64,000 nt of DNA, taken from assembly GCF_028882255.1 (NCBI RefSeq), contig NZ_JARBUY010000001.1, positions 1,022,344 through 1,086,343 on the forward strand, read 5' to 3'. Shown here one piece after another: positions 26,178-35,030 of this stretch (position 1 is the first letter of the stretch; each line of letters starts with the position of its first letter). Under the pieces are notes generated by a model that saw only the letters and a list, made by a program, of their open reading frames with translations, was not told where the DNA came from and made no database searches. Source of the DNA: Maribacter polysaccharolyticus (GTDB lineage Bacteria; Bacteroidota; Bacteroidia; Flavobacteriales; Flavobacteriaceae). The translations under genes and the position numbers were made by a program.

Positions 26178-26327
26178 TTAAGAAAGTGCTTCGAGGATAA
26201 TCAATACAAACGCTACCAAAAATAGAATTAAAATTGAAAGTGCGGCGTATATTCTTTCTTTCTTGGATACCTTATTAATATTACCTTCCCTCTCCTTCTT
26301 CCTTCTATTTCGTCGATTTTGGCTCAT
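26178..26327 (-). CDS. Small basic single-pass membrane protein, 49 aa
   Basis: ATG at 26325-26327, TAA at 26178-26180. The product begins with an Arg/Lys-rich segment (NRRNRRKKERE), followed by one hydrophobic helix (AALSILILFLVAFVLIILEAL). No domain is recognised. A similar small ORF lies on the other side of the PepSY gene at 27116-27247. The composition and context look genuine, but no homologue was checked. Confidence 0.5.
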   Translation of the reverse strand: MSQNRRNRRKKEREGNINKVSKKERIYAALSILILFLVAFVLIILEALS

Positions 26328-26371
26328 TCTTTTGTTTAATTTTAGAGAATAAAATAATTCAATTAACCTCC

Positions 26372-27076
26372 CTAATTCTTTTTATTTATTTTTCTAATTG
26401 TTGGAGAGGATATATACCAAAGCATAAACCCACTCAATACAGTAATTAACCCTAATAGCGAAAACACTCTTAATACTATAGTATTGAAATTGTCCCTTCC
26501 TTGATAGTCCATAGTATGGGTCATCCATAGAAAATCAAACCAACGCCAATTACGATGTCGAAGAGTTTGAAATGAACCATCCGCAATGGATACATAAGAC
26601 TTAATATCTATTTGGGAATCATATGAAATAACATAGACAGGTAGCGGCCTGCCACGATATTCGTGATGATTCCCTACTTCTGCTATCTTCTCAATTCCTT
26701 TCACTTTCAGTTCTGGTAACATATTTTGTCCAGCCACTGCCAAAGCCTCCTTTGCCGACACTTCCTTTTTAATTTCCCCTGTTTTGGCATTTACTAGGTT
26801 TTCTTTGTTTATCCAGTAATAGGGTTTTCCTGCAATATCACGTAGTTCAAGAGAAGTGATTTTCGTATTGTGCTTAAAGATTGTAGGACTTATCAAATTA
26901 TCGAAAAGTGACAATTTAGCTACCGGATTTTTAAATTGGTCTCCGTGTATCTCATCAATATCAGTCCAGCTGAAATACATTCCACTAATGGTCCATATTA
27001 AGAATTGAATTCCTAAAAAAACACCCAAGTATCTATGCATTTTCCTGATTTTCAATGCTGTTTGTCTCTTCACCAT
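26372..27076 (-). CDS. PepSY-domain membrane protein
   Basis: A 234-residue inner-membrane protein: N-terminal helix RYLGVFLGIQFLIWTISGMYFSW (PepSY-associated TM pattern), a periplasmic PepSY region containing the AKTGEIKKEVSAKEAL motif, and a second helix near the end (VFSLLGLITVLSGFMLWYI). It resembles the PepSY_TM proteins that accompany haem/iron or copper genes in Bacteroidota; a role in periplasmic redox or metal handling is likely but not shown. It lies between two small membrane-protein genes. Confidence 0.8.
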   Translation of the reverse strand: MVKRQTALKIRKMHRYLGVFLGIQFLIWTISGMYFSWTDIDEIHGDQFKNPVAKLSLFDNLISPTIFKHNTKITSLELRDIAGKPYYWINKENLVNAKTGEIKKEVSAKEALAVAGQNMLPELKVKGIEKIAEVGNHHEYRGRPLPVYVISYDSQIDIKSYVSIADGSFQTLRHRNWRWFDFLWMTHTMDYQGRDNFNTIVLRVFSLLGLITVLSGFMLWYISSPTIRKINKKN

Positions 27077-27115
27077 ATTTATCTATTTGGAACAGGATTT
27101 CTTACTTTTAAAAAT

Positions 27116-27247
27116 TTAATGGCTTATTACCCGTAAAATAAGCGACCCTATGATTGTTACTATGATACCGATATAAAGTAGACAGCTTAACCAGTATACT
27201 ATTTTCGATTCTTTCTTTTTCCTATATTTTCCTCGACGATTCTTCAC
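27116..27247 (-). CDS. Small basic single-pass membrane protein, 43 aa
   Basis: Stop at 27116-27118. The likely start is GTG 27245-27247, with a possible TTG further upstream. The product has the same design as the ORF at 26178: a basic head (KNRRGKYRKKKESK) and one hydrophobic helix (LLYIGIIVTIIGSLIL). No ATG is available, so confidence is limited. Confidence 0.4.
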   Translation of the reverse strand: MKNRRGKYRKKKESKIVYWLSCLLYIGIIVTIIGSLILRVISH

Positions 27248-27266
27248 ATCTTTCTTCTTAATTGTG

Positions 27267-27325
27267 CCTGTCAAGGGAAGGGTATTAAACACTAACCATT
27301 AACTAAATATTCCCTTCCCAAAACA
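27267..27325. repeat. Copy A of a ~60-bp direct repeat with GGGAAGGG hairpin
   Basis: It contains arms GGGAAGGG (27275-27282) and CCCTTCCC (27312-27319). The same layout (cctg, gggaagg, attaa, ctaacc, ccctccc, aacagg) recurs at 27911-27970 in the same direction. The two copies flank the broken membrane gene at 27453-27825. Confidence 0.5.
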
Positions 27326-27452
27326 GGACTTTAACTTTGATAATATCATCTGGGTAGAAATGGATGACACTAAAAAATCAATTAATAACACTTTCTTACC
27401 CTACCCAGAAATTTATATTTCTATTACTTTTTCTTCATAAACATTTACCTTG

Positions 27453-27825
27453 TCAAAACAATTCGCCACAACTAAATCGTAAATTATAATAATGGTGAAT
27501 TCCCACATCAACCAAAGGAGGTTTTTGAATTTCCTCTGAATAGGCCCAATAACCTATTCTTGTAGAACACATTTCTGTAATTATTGCTAACACCAATCCG
27601 ATACTGAACAAGACCATAGTTTTTTAGATTTAGAATTCGAATCCCGAATATGTTCGTATAAAGCATTCCTAAGGCAAAAAACAGTAGCAATACAATGAGT
27701 AAAACACTACCTATGCTGGGGCATAGAATGAAATATGTTCCCAGTCATATTTAAAACCTGATCGAGAGGGGCCTGGGCAACTTCCCAAATAGAATTTACC
27801 GTAAACGCGGCAATGGCATTATTCA
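27453..27825 (-). pseudogene. Decayed multi-pass membrane protein gene
   Basis: Coding-like segments appear in successive minus-strand frames: AAFTVNSIWEVAQAPL ending in FHSMPQHR and a stop, then a hydrophobic stretch, then a frame with AIITEMCSTRIGYWAYSEEI ending at TGA 27453-27455. The pieces look like a polytopic membrane protein with Trp/Tyr-rich helices, broken by at least one stop and one frameshift. I do not recognise the exact family. It sits between two copies of a 60-bp direct repeat. Confidence 0.5.
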
Positions 27826-27910
27826 ACACCTAAAAATCATTGGCCACAAGGTTCTGTTTTCCACTTTAGCATCTTCCACATTTTCAGTATATTTCTTTTA
27901 CATAGACCTA

Positions 27911-27970
27911 GACCTGAATAGGGAAGGAATTAACTAACCTCTAATGACTCTCCCTCCCCTAACAGGGCTA
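27911..27970. repeat. Copy B of the ~60-bp direct repeat
   Basis: Homologous to 27267-27325 with several small gaps. It also contains outer arms GAATAG (27916-27921) and CTATTC (27968-27973). It lies immediately downstream of the DUF3347 gene, so it may double as a terminator on the minus strand. Confidence 0.45.
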
Positions 27971-27973
27971 TTC

Positions 27974-28501
27974 CTATTCAATTACTTCAGCTACCTTACC
28001 GCAGTTAATCATATTAGCTCCATAATATGGATTCCTAATATCCTCAATCGAGGATAGCCAATGTGCTCCACTTCCAAATGCCATGGGACAAAAATCTTTA
28101 TAGATCTTCCCAGACTTGATATGTCCTCTTATTAATCCTTCCACTGCATTACTTAATTCAGCAAAGGCCTTTCGTTGTACTTTTAAGTCAAAGGAATTGG
28201 CAATTCTTTTTGATGCCGTTAACGCCTCTTCCGAACCCTTGATTTTATCCAGGGCGTCGATTAGCATTATTGCTCCCTTTTGGGCATCTCCCGAATTTGA
28301 ACCCACCAGGTCATTTTTGATATGTTCATAATGTTCGTAAACGGCAGCAAAATTGAGGTCGTTGAACTCTGGTGTCATTTTCATACCGGTCATGTCCATC
28401 TTGCTATGGTCATGATTCATTTTATCTTTTTCCTGCGCATTGGTACAAGCAACTGTGATTAGTAGCATAGCTGTCATATACATGTTTAAATTTATCATCA
28501 T
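27974..28501 (-). CDS. DUF3347-domain exported protein (copy 1)
   Basis: A 175-residue exported protein: hydrophobic signal with a Cys near the end (LLITVACTNAQ), then a His/Met segment (MNHDHSKMDMTGMKM) and a helical DUF3347 domain. The domain ends with the conserved YKDFCPMAFGSGAHWLS and NPYYGANMINCG motifs. The Cys-Pro-Met and Met/Cys residues suggest soft-metal binding, and DUF3347 proteins accompany Cu/Ag systems. Two more separate copies and one CusB-fused copy are in this window. The start could be an internal Met within the first nine codons. Confidence 0.85.
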   Translation of the reverse strand: MMINLNMYMTAMLLITVACTNAQEKDKMNHDHSKMDMTGMKMTPEFNDLNFAAVYEHYEHIKNDLVGSNSGDAQKGAIMLIDALDKIKGSEEALTASKRIANSFDLKVQRKAFAELSNAVEGLIRGHIKSGKIYKDFCPMAFGSGAHWLSSIEDIRNPYYGANMINCGKVAEVIE

Positions 28502-28519
28502 TACTATTTTTAATTTTTG

Positions 28520-28972
28520 TTACAAACTATCTTTCAATTGTGTTATCCATTTTATCACGATTTCTTTGTTTTTTTCTGAAAGTTGGGCATCGCTATGGAT
28601 TAGCGTATAAGATGTGAGCGGCATTTCATCGTCCTCGATTTGGCTGATGATTGATTTCAACTTACTGTTTCTTCTTCTCGATGAATAGTTCCCCCATTCG
28701 TTAAAATTCAATTCTTTCTTACCATCCTCTACGTGGCCCTCCAAAAACCAAGCTACAGGCTGAACTTTGTTGTACCAAGGATAGTTTGTGTTGTTACTAT
28801 GGCAATCATAACAAGAGGTTATTAAACTATTCTCGACTGGTTTAGGTACGTTATTCACAATCATAAAATCTGTTGTGGGCACTATGTCGCTCTGATTACG
28901 AGTGGTAGACACAAACTGGATACCCACCAACACTATCAGTAAAACCCATCCTATAACCTTTGCAATCTTCAT
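28520..28972 (-). CDS. Haem-binding-domain membrane-anchored cytochrome
   Basis: A 150-residue protein with an N-terminal membrane helix (residues 4-22) and a single c-type haem motif CYDCH (54-58) followed by NTNYPWYNKVQPVAWF, the signature of the Bacteroidota haem-binding domain. A later MPLTSYTLIH segment may supply the distal Met. It faces the periplasm. It is encoded 1 bp upstream of the next DUF3347 gene's end, so they form one operon. A redox role in metal oxidation is possible. Confidence 0.87.
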   Translation of the reverse strand: MKIAKVIGWVLLIVLVGIQFVSTTRNQSDIVPTTDFMIVNNVPKPVENSLITSCYDCHSNNTNYPWYNKVQPVAWFLEGHVEDGKKELNFNEWGNYSSRRRNSKLKSIISQIEDDEMPLTSYTLIHSDAQLSEKNKEIVIKWITQLKDSL

Positions 28973-29632
28973 CTAATTGATCTGCTTTTGAACACTACCA
29001 CAAGTCACCATTTTACTTCCGTAGTAAGGATTCTTTATTTCTTTAGTAGCACTTAACCACTGGGCTCCCTTTTTATCATTGAACATTGGGCAAAAATCTT
29101 GATACAAGGTTTTTTTCGTTCCTGTAATGCTAATAAGGTCTATGACATCCTTGCTTAGGACATCAAAGTGTTCCCGTTGATGGTCAAGATGGCTTTTGGC
29201 GATATGCTCGGCATGTTCCGTTGCGTCTTCGATGATGTCGGTTAACTCTCCCTGCTGTTCTTTATCGAATTTGCTTTTATCAAAATTTTCAAGGGAACCC
29301 ACCAATTTTTCACCAACTTTCGCCGCAGCTTCTTTATTATCGGCCACGAGCGCATTCTTTAGCTCCAGATAATCCCCGACAATTTGGGAAGACCTCATGG
29401 CATTTTTGTTCATGTCCATCATCTTATCGGATAATCCCATTTTATCGTGATCCATTGTTGAGTGGTCTTGAACACCATCGTCCAAGTGCCCATTTTCTTC
29501 CATTTGTTCGGTATGGTGCGCATCTTCGTTATTATTTTCTTTTTTGGTGTCCTTACACGATGTTGCCATTAAGGCAACTACTGCCATTGCCAATATTCCT
29601 GTTGGTATCTTTAATTTGCTCATTTTCTTCAA
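28973..29632 (-). CDS. DUF3347-domain lipoprotein (copy 2)
   Basis: A 219-residue lipoprotein (lipobox MATSC, Cys26) with a long His/Met/Asp linker (HHTEQMEENGH, then DHSTMDHDKM), a helical bundle with a HAEHIAKSHLDHQREHFD stretch, and the DUF3347 end (YQDFCPM, then NPYYGSKMVTCG). It is longer than copy 1 because of the linker. Likely a periplasmic Cu/Ag-binding protein. It forms an operon with the haem-binding and copy 1 genes downstream. Confidence 0.85.
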   Translation of the reverse strand: MKKMSKLKIPTGILAMAVVALMATSCKDTKKENNNEDAHHTEQMEENGHLDDGVQDHSTMDHDKMGLSDKMMDMNKNAMRSSQIVGDYLELKNALVADNKEAAAKVGEKLVGSLENFDKSKFDKEQQGELTDIIEDATEHAEHIAKSHLDHQREHFDVLSKDVIDLISITGTKKTLYQDFCPMFNDKKGAQWLSATKEIKNPYYGSKMVTCGSVQKQIN

Positions 29633-29693
29633 TTTATGGATTAATCAATGTCAATAATTCCTAATCGTTTTCCATTTAGTAAAAATCTTTAAC

Positions 29694-30080
29694 CTAAAGT
29701 TTCTCGATTACATTTTCCAGTTTTGCCGTAATTTCCTGAGCAATCTCAAATAATTTCTCATTTTCCACGGCTTGCATCGAAGCCATGGGGTTTACTGCGG
29801 CAACTTCTACGCAACTTTCCTCTATTTCCTGTACGATCACATTACATGGTAACATGGTACCTATTTTGTCTTCGGCCTCCAACGCTTGATGGGCATAGGG
29901 TGGATTACAGGCACCCAGTATCCTGTACTTCTTGAAATCGACATCAAGTTTCTTTTTCAAGGTTTCCTTGACGTCGATTTCAGTTAGAATTCCAAAACCT
30001 TCATTTTTTAGTGCTGATGTAACCCTTTCGATTACACTATTAAAATCTTCATTAAGCGTTTTGTTGAAATAATATTTCAT
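29694..30080 (-). CDS. DUF302-family protein
   Basis: 128 residues from the ATG at 30080. A longer frame to 30206 would overlap the SHOCT gene and has no support. The sequence fits DUF302 (FNSVIERVTSALKNEGFGILTEID at the start, then ILGACNPPYAHQALEAED and LPCNVIVQE). DUF302 proteins are small alpha-beta proteins often found with metal or sulfur genes; the function is unknown. The single Cys in GACNPP and the LPC motif are conserved in the family. No signal peptide. Confidence 0.85.
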   Translation of the reverse strand: MKYYFNKTLNEDFNSVIERVTSALKNEGFGILTEIDVKETLKKKLDVDFKKYRILGACNPPYAHQALEAEDKIGTMLPCNVIVQEIEESCVEVAAVNPMASMQAVENEKLFEIAQEITAKLENVIEKL

Positions 30081-30084
30081 AGTC

Positions 30085-30276
30085 TTAATTTTTAGAATTA
30101 ATAATTCGTTTTTGTTCTTCGTATTCCTCTTTGGTAATTTCACCCCTCGCAAAACGGTAGTCCAAAATATCAATAGGAGTTTCTCTATTCCTCTTATTAT
30201 TTCCATTCTTTCCCATATAGTAAAAAATTACTAAAGCTATCACAGCCAAGACTATAACCCACCAGTACATCATCAT
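30085..30276 (-). CDS. SHOCT-domain small membrane protein
   Basis: A 63-residue protein: one N-terminal membrane helix (WWVIVLAVIALVIFYYMG), a basic linker, and the SHOCT motif ILDYRFARGEITKEEYEEQKR. SHOCT is a short oligomerisation domain. The partner is unknown. It lies four bp upstream of the DUF302 gene. Relatives are at 53452 and, decayed, at 53196. Confidence 0.85.
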   Translation of the reverse strand: MMMYWWVIVLAVIALVIFYYMGKNGNNKRNRETPIDILDYRFARGEITKEEYEEQKRIINSKN

Positions 30277-30288
30277 AATTAATATGTT

Positions 30289-31587
30289 TTAAATGTTATC
30301 GTTCTCTTTTAAAAACCATTTTTCCCCTGTAAAAACCAGCACCATAAATACTGCTGCCACGATTACTACAAATACATCGCTCGATGCCTTGATCCATAAA
30401 AACGCACCCAGAACTATAAGGTCAAGAATAATGGCAGTTACGATTACCCAGGTTTTTACCTTTATTTCTTTTCTAAGGTTTCTTAAGATACCCCAGTGGA
30501 TTCCGATGTCCATAACTAAATATAGTATCGCTCCTAATGAAGCAATTCTCGTTAAGTCGAATAAGGCGGTTAAGGCAATAGCCAGGACTACCGTATAAAT
30601 AAGCATATGTCTTTGAATACTTCCGGACATTCCAAAATGATTGTGTGGTATGAGATTCATTTTTGTAAGCATGGCTGTCATTCTGGAAACCGCAAATACA
30701 CTGGCAACAACCCCAGAAATAGTAGCGACAATGGCTATACCTACCGTAAACCAAAGACCATACTTGCCAAATGCGGGTTTGGAAGCCTCTGCCAAAGAAT
30801 AATCTTTAGCTTGAATGATCTCGCTGATCGATAGGTTGGAGGAAACGGCAAAAGCAACCAATAGATATATCAACGTGCAAATGGCCAACGAAATGATGAT
30901 GGCCCTACCCACATTCTTATTCGGATTTACAATCTCGCCCCCGCTATTGGTTATTGTGGTAAACCCTTTATATGCCAATATGGACAATGCCAGAGCCCCT
31001 AAATAACTTGTAACGGGATACTCCGACAAATCGTTTGATGGAATAACTTCTCCAAAAGAAAAGCCGGCGGCCCAAAGACCCCCTATAGCAAAAATAGAAA
31101 TGCCCCCGATCTTCAGTATTGCCATAGCCAAGGACGATTTGCCTATAACATTGTTACCCGAAATATTTATAAGGAAGGCCACAATCAAAAGCAAAACTCC
31201 AAGAACAGGTACCCAAACACTATTCTCGCCCACATCGAACAATTGCAAAGTGTACGACCCGAAGGTACGCGCAACCAAACTCTCGTTGATGACCATTGAG
31301 AACGCCATTAACAAAGCTCCGGAAGCAGTAAGTGCCCCTTTACCATAAATTTTCTTGAGATAAGTTGCAATACCCCCGGCGGATGGGTAAGCATTCGATA
31401 ATTTGATATAGGAATAAGCACTAAAACCAGATATAATGGCACCCACCAAAAACGCAATCGGAAACCATTGACCTGAAAGCTCCGCTACTTGTCCCAACAA
31501 CGCAAAAATACCCGCACCAATCATTACACCGGTACCTAGGGATACGGCACCGGTCAAACTCAAGCTATTTTTTTTATATTGTCCCAT
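30289..31587 (-). CDS. APC-family amino-acid permease
   Basis: 432 residues with the start set at ATG 31587; a longer frame from 31620 would run into the oxidase stop. Twelve hydrophobic segments are visible, and the N-terminal helix carries the family motif GVMIGAGIFALLG. The protein belongs to the amino-acid/polyamine/organocation transporters. Substrate is not predictable. It is encoded three bp after the multicopper oxidase stop and is presumably co-transcribed with it, which is unexpected for a metal operon. Confidence 0.85.
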   Translation of the reverse strand: MGQYKKNSLSLTGAVSLGTGVMIGAGIFALLGQVAELSGQWFPIAFLVGAIISGFSAYSYIKLSNAYPSAGGIATYLKKIYGKGALTASGALLMAFSMVINESLVARTFGSYTLQLFDVGENSVWVPVLGVLLLIVAFLINISGNNVIGKSSLAMAILKIGGISIFAIGGLWAAGFSFGEVIPSNDLSEYPVTSYLGALALSILAYKGFTTITNSGGEIVNPNKNVGRAIIISLAICTLIYLLVAFAVSSNLSISEIIQAKDYSLAEASKPAFGKYGLWFTVGIAIVATISGVVASVFAVSRMTAMLTKMNLIPHNHFGMSGSIQRHMLIYTVVLAIALTALFDLTRIASLGAILYLVMDIGIHWGILRNLRKEIKVKTWVIVTAIILDLIVLGAFLWIKASSDVFVVIVAAVFMVLVFTGEKWFLKENDNI

Positions 31588-31589
31588 AT

Positions 31590-33971
31590 TTAAAATCTTA
31601 CCAAAAGTCCGCCCCCCCAACCATATCGATTATTGTAGTTAGCTTGGATTGAAAAATTGCGCGAAAGAATGTATGCAACCCCTACCAACCATTGTGTTTC
31701 GCTTTCAAAGGATTTGTTATTCTCTAAATCATTGACCCATCCAAAATCTGCTCTGTATTCGTATTCGCCTTCCAGAAAAATTCTTGGAAAAATCAAAAGT
31801 TCTCTGTCCAAACGTATTCTTGGGCGTAGCTGATGGTCCATACTCACATCTACATTAAATCTATAAGGCGTAAAATACTTTACACCAACCAATCCTACGG
31901 TATTAAATGTATCGTAAGAATCTGGTGTTGACGTTTCGGTATTTACTCCTGCATAAACACGTACCCAATCGTTCAGATACCTATTATAACTTATTTCGGC
32001 TTCAAGATTTTGGTCGTAATCGAACTCTGCTCTCAAACCAAATTCATTTCGGATATTGCTCGACGTTAAAAAGAGTTCATTAAAATTTGAACCTGCACGA
32101 CCCAATCCCCACGAATAATAATGGTCTGTCTCATCGATGAGTTTCTGAACTGGATAATCTTTCATCCTTTCATCCCTTGGGGTATCATAACTGAACACTC
32201 TTGCCATACCACCCATCATATGATACAATACGTGACAATGAAAGAACCAATCACCATACTCCTCGTTATAAAATTCGATAACTACTTTTTGCATCGGTGG
32301 CACATTAACAGTATGCTTTAACGGTGAACGCTCTCCATTTTCATTGATGACCCTGAAGTAATGCCCGTGCAAGTGCATTGGATGGTGCATCATAGTTAAG
32401 TTATTCAATGTAATTCTGGTTACCTCACCTCCTTTTATATTTATCTTGTCGGTTTCTGATAATGGTACTCCATTCATACTCCATACATATCTCTGCATAT
32501 TGCCTGTTAGGTTCAATAAAACATCATTTACGGGCAAATCGGCTTCGTAGGTAGTATTTTGTTTTGCCTTTAAAAAGTCATAGTTGAAATAGGTTTTTCG
32601 CTCTTCGTAATCAAACGAGGAAGTATCATTCTGCATCATTGGCATACTGTGTCTATGACCTTTCATTTTATCTGATGCTTCATTTTGATTCATTGACATC
32701 GAGTCCTTTTTCATCTGGTCACTTTCCATTGGTTTTTTATCATCCATTTTCATATCCATTTGGTCATTCATCTTGCCATCTTTCTTAGACATCTTATCGT
32801 GCTTCCCCATAATCATCTGACCGTCGTTCATATCCATCTTCATTCCATACTTCTGCATTAAAACTTCGGGGGTATTCTTTTTTTTGTTTCCCACCATTGC
32901 AGGTGCTCCCATTTTCATATCCATTTTAGCCATTTGCTTCATCATCGCTACTTTGTCCGGTCTGTCAATTCTTTTGGCCGGATAAAGAGTGCCATTACCT
33001 AATAGTATTGAGGTATGCCCAGAGCCATCTTGTGCCGTTGCCGTGACTTCCAAAGTACCGTCAGGTATGGTTACGATTACGTCGTAGGTTTCGGCAATAC
33101 CAAATAGAAATCGGCTTTTGGATACGGGTTGCACATCAATACCATCACTGGACACCACCATTGGGTTTCCGCCACCAAAATCTATCCAAAAATAAGTAGA
33201 TGCAGAGGCATTGATAAAGCGAAGACGTACTTTTTCGCCTGTCGTAAATTCAGGATACTCTGCCAGTTTTCTACCATTGGATAAAAATGCGGGATAGTAA
33301 ATATCTGCAATATCAGCGCCCTCCATACGGTCTCTCCAAAATTTAAATTGAGCACCAAAGGCACCTTCTGAAATGACTCTACTTAACGGAACTGCTGTGC
33401 CTTTTTTAACTTGATACCACTCGTTTCCTCTTTTGAGGTTTCTTAATGCATTCATTGGTTTTTCATTCGTCCAATCAGAAAGAACAGCGACTAAATCTCT
33501 ATCATATTCCAATGTTTTTTCTTTTGGCTGAATGACTATGGCACCATAAACTCCCTTTTGCTCCTGCAACATAGTATGGGAATGATACCAGTACGTACCT
33601 GATTGGTTGATAGGAATTTTATACTGAAATGTTGTACCTGGTTTTATTGGAGGTGTTGTTAAATATGGAACGCCATCATAAAAGTTGGGCAACAACAACC
33701 CATGCCAATGTACGGATGTTTCCTCGTCCATTTTATTGGTCACGTTTATCACCGCATATTCTCCTTCGGTAAATTCCAAAACAGGACCAGGAATGCCCCC
33801 ATTGATGGTCATTGCCTTAACATCCTTACCTGTAAAATTGACGGTTTCATAATCTATTGTCAAATCATATTCATGTACAGGAAGATTATCCACATTTCCT
33901 TCCACGGATTGTGCGGATATGTAACTTAGTGGTGTTATCAACAAAATAATCAGGTATTTTAAATTGTTCAT
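31590..33971 (-). CDS. Multicopper oxidase fused to a C-terminal beta-barrel domain
   Basis: A 793-residue exported enzyme that probably oxidises periplasmic Cu(I) to the less toxic Cu(II). After a signal peptide come cupredoxin domains with all copper-ligand motifs: HWHG (88-91), WYHSH (128-132), HPMHLHGH (530-537) and HCHVLYHM (578-585). Between domains 2 and 3 lies a Met/His/Lys-rich insert (about 342-446) that likely binds Cu(I), as in CueO and CopA. Residues from about 620 to the end are not oxidase. They alternate strands and end in an aromatic residue, resembling the outer-membrane CopB barrel (WGLGRAGSNFNELFLT). Confidence 0.93.
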   Translation of the reverse strand: MNNLKYLIILLITPLSYISAQSVEGNVDNLPVHEYDLTIDYETVNFTGKDVKAMTINGGIPGPVLEFTEGEYAVINVTNKMDEETSVHWHGLLLPNFYDGVPYLTTPPIKPGTTFQYKIPINQSGTYWYHSHTMLQEQKGVYGAIVIQPKEKTLEYDRDLVAVLSDWTNEKPMNALRNLKRGNEWYQVKKGTAVPLSRVISEGAFGAQFKFWRDRMEGADIADIYYPAFLSNGRKLAEYPEFTTGEKVRLRFINASASTYFWIDFGGGNPMVVSSDGIDVQPVSKSRFLFGIAETYDVIVTIPDGTLEVTATAQDGSGHTSILLGNGTLYPAKRIDRPDKVAMMKQMAKMDMKMGAPAMVGNKKKNTPEVLMQKYGMKMDMNDGQMIMGKHDKMSKKDGKMNDQMDMKMDDKKPMESDQMKKDSMSMNQNEASDKMKGHRHSMPMMQNDTSSFDYEERKTYFNYDFLKAKQNTTYEADLPVNDVLLNLTGNMQRYVWSMNGVPLSETDKINIKGGEVTRITLNNLTMMHHPMHLHGHYFRVINENGERSPLKHTVNVPPMQKVVIEFYNEEYGDWFFHCHVLYHMMGGMARVFSYDTPRDERMKDYPVQKLIDETDHYYSWGLGRAGSNFNELFLTSSNIRNEFGLRAEFDYDQNLEAEISYNRYLNDWVRVYAGVNTETSTPDSYDTFNTVGLVGVKYFTPYRFNVDVSMDHQLRPRIRLDRELLIFPRIFLEGEYEYRADFGWVNDLENNKSFESETQWLVGVAYILSRNFSIQANYNNRYGWGGGLLVRF

Positions 33972-34078
33972 TTTTAATTTTTTAAATTTATAATCAAACG
34001 AAAATAATGATCCAATTGCCCATTCCTTAACTCATTCCATCTTTTTACTAACTCTTTATACACTTTAAAATCGGAGAC

Positions 34079-34170
34079 TTATATTTGGAATCCTTCAATA
34101 AATTCGATTGGGTTGTACCATGGTTTTAATTGCTGCCCCTGAATCTCCTGAACCTTGTTAAATTGATAGT
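34079..34170 (-). other. Short coding-like remnant of unknown origin
   Basis: A minus-strand open stretch with coding-like composition (QEIQGQQLKPWYNPIEFI) ends at TAA 34079-34081 and is closed upstream by a stop after about 30 codons. No start codon. It is probably the end of a lost gene. The rest of the 33972-34230 gap upstream of the oxidase shows nothing else. Confidence 0.25.
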
Positions 34171-34230
34171 TACCGTTTCACAACTATTGCTTGAAATCTA
34201 CCCCGTATCGGCCACTTGCTGTCCCATTCT

Positions 34231-34413
34231 CTAATTATTCCCAACCTTATTCCCTTCTTCATAGTTATCCGTTATTGTTTCATTATCATAGGCCTGGCTT
34301 TCTGTAAAAGGCTTTGCGCTCCTAGAATGTTGACGAAGAAATCCCTGCTTTTCCCCTAGGTATAGCGAAATACCAAAGACAATTATACCAATACCCAATG
34401 CCCACCAGTACAT
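34231..34413 (-). CDS. Small membrane protein, 60 aa
   Basis: An N-terminal membrane helix (YWWALGIGIIVFGISLYLG), then a short basic turn and an acidic tail (NETITDNYEEGNK). The head resembles those of the SHOCT proteins here, but the tail lacks the SHOCT motif. No family recognised. It stands alone upstream of the multicopper oxidase gene. Confidence 0.5.
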   Translation of the reverse strand: MYWWALGIGIIVFGISLYLGEKQGFLRQHSRSAKPFTESQAYDNETITDNYEEGNKVGNN

Positions 34414-34594
34414 TTACAATTAGTTTTTATTAATTAATTTTTTTCTATGTATTACCTACAACCTGAATTCATCAACACTGCATTCATTATATAAGCTCTT
34501 ACATTAAAAAATAGTAATTAGCACAGCATTAATTACATTCACTACTTTAAAATCGCTATGAATATCCGCTCAACCATTCACTAAACTCAACTTT

Positions 34595-35023
34595 TCAATT
34601 ATTTAAAGTTTCTTTATAGTTTAAAAAATTCTGCTCTGATTCAAAATATGCAACATCACCCTCATCTTTCATCAATACTATATAGGCTTCCGTTTTATCA
34701 ATAGGTTTTTTGCTAAACGGATCAATACCGACACGTGCACTCTCATTATTGTTTAGTGTACCGACACACATTTCGCAACATCCATAATAGGTCTTGCCAT
34801 TTACCAGAACAGGGATTTGAGGCTTGGCCATATAAGCATTGTTTACCATACATACTAAATCGTCGGGTACTTGGGAACCTACTTTATACCCCGAGGAAGG
34901 TTCTTCATTTGTTTCAACACTTGTTTCGACAATAGGTTTTTGGACCTCCATTTTTTTTGTGTCGGTTTTGCAACTCATTAGTGTAATTGTCATTAATACG
35001 CCAGTAATCAATTGTTTTTTCAT
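34595..35023 (-). CDS. Lipoprotein with metal-binding CCEMC motif
   Basis: 142 residues starting at ATG 35023; the longer frame overlaps the PII gene. A lipoprotein signal (LITGVLMTITLMSC) precedes an acidic linker and a compact domain: DLVCMVNNAYM, then VNGKTYYGCCEMC, then DPFSKKPIDK. The Cys-Met and Cys-Cys-x-Met-Cys pattern resembles YHS/TRASH-type soft-metal sites. Likely a periplasmic Cu/Ag-binding protein. It ends the PII-DUF3347-CusBCA group in the minus direction. Confidence 0.75.
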   Translation of the reverse strand: MKKQLITGVLMTITLMSCKTDTKKMEVQKPIVETSVETNEEPSSGYKVGSQVPDDLVCMVNNAYMAKPQIPVLVNGKTYYGCCEMCVGTLNNNESARVGIDPFSKKPIDKTEAYIVLMKDEGDVAYFESEQNFLNYKETLNN

Positions 35024-35030
35024 TATATTT

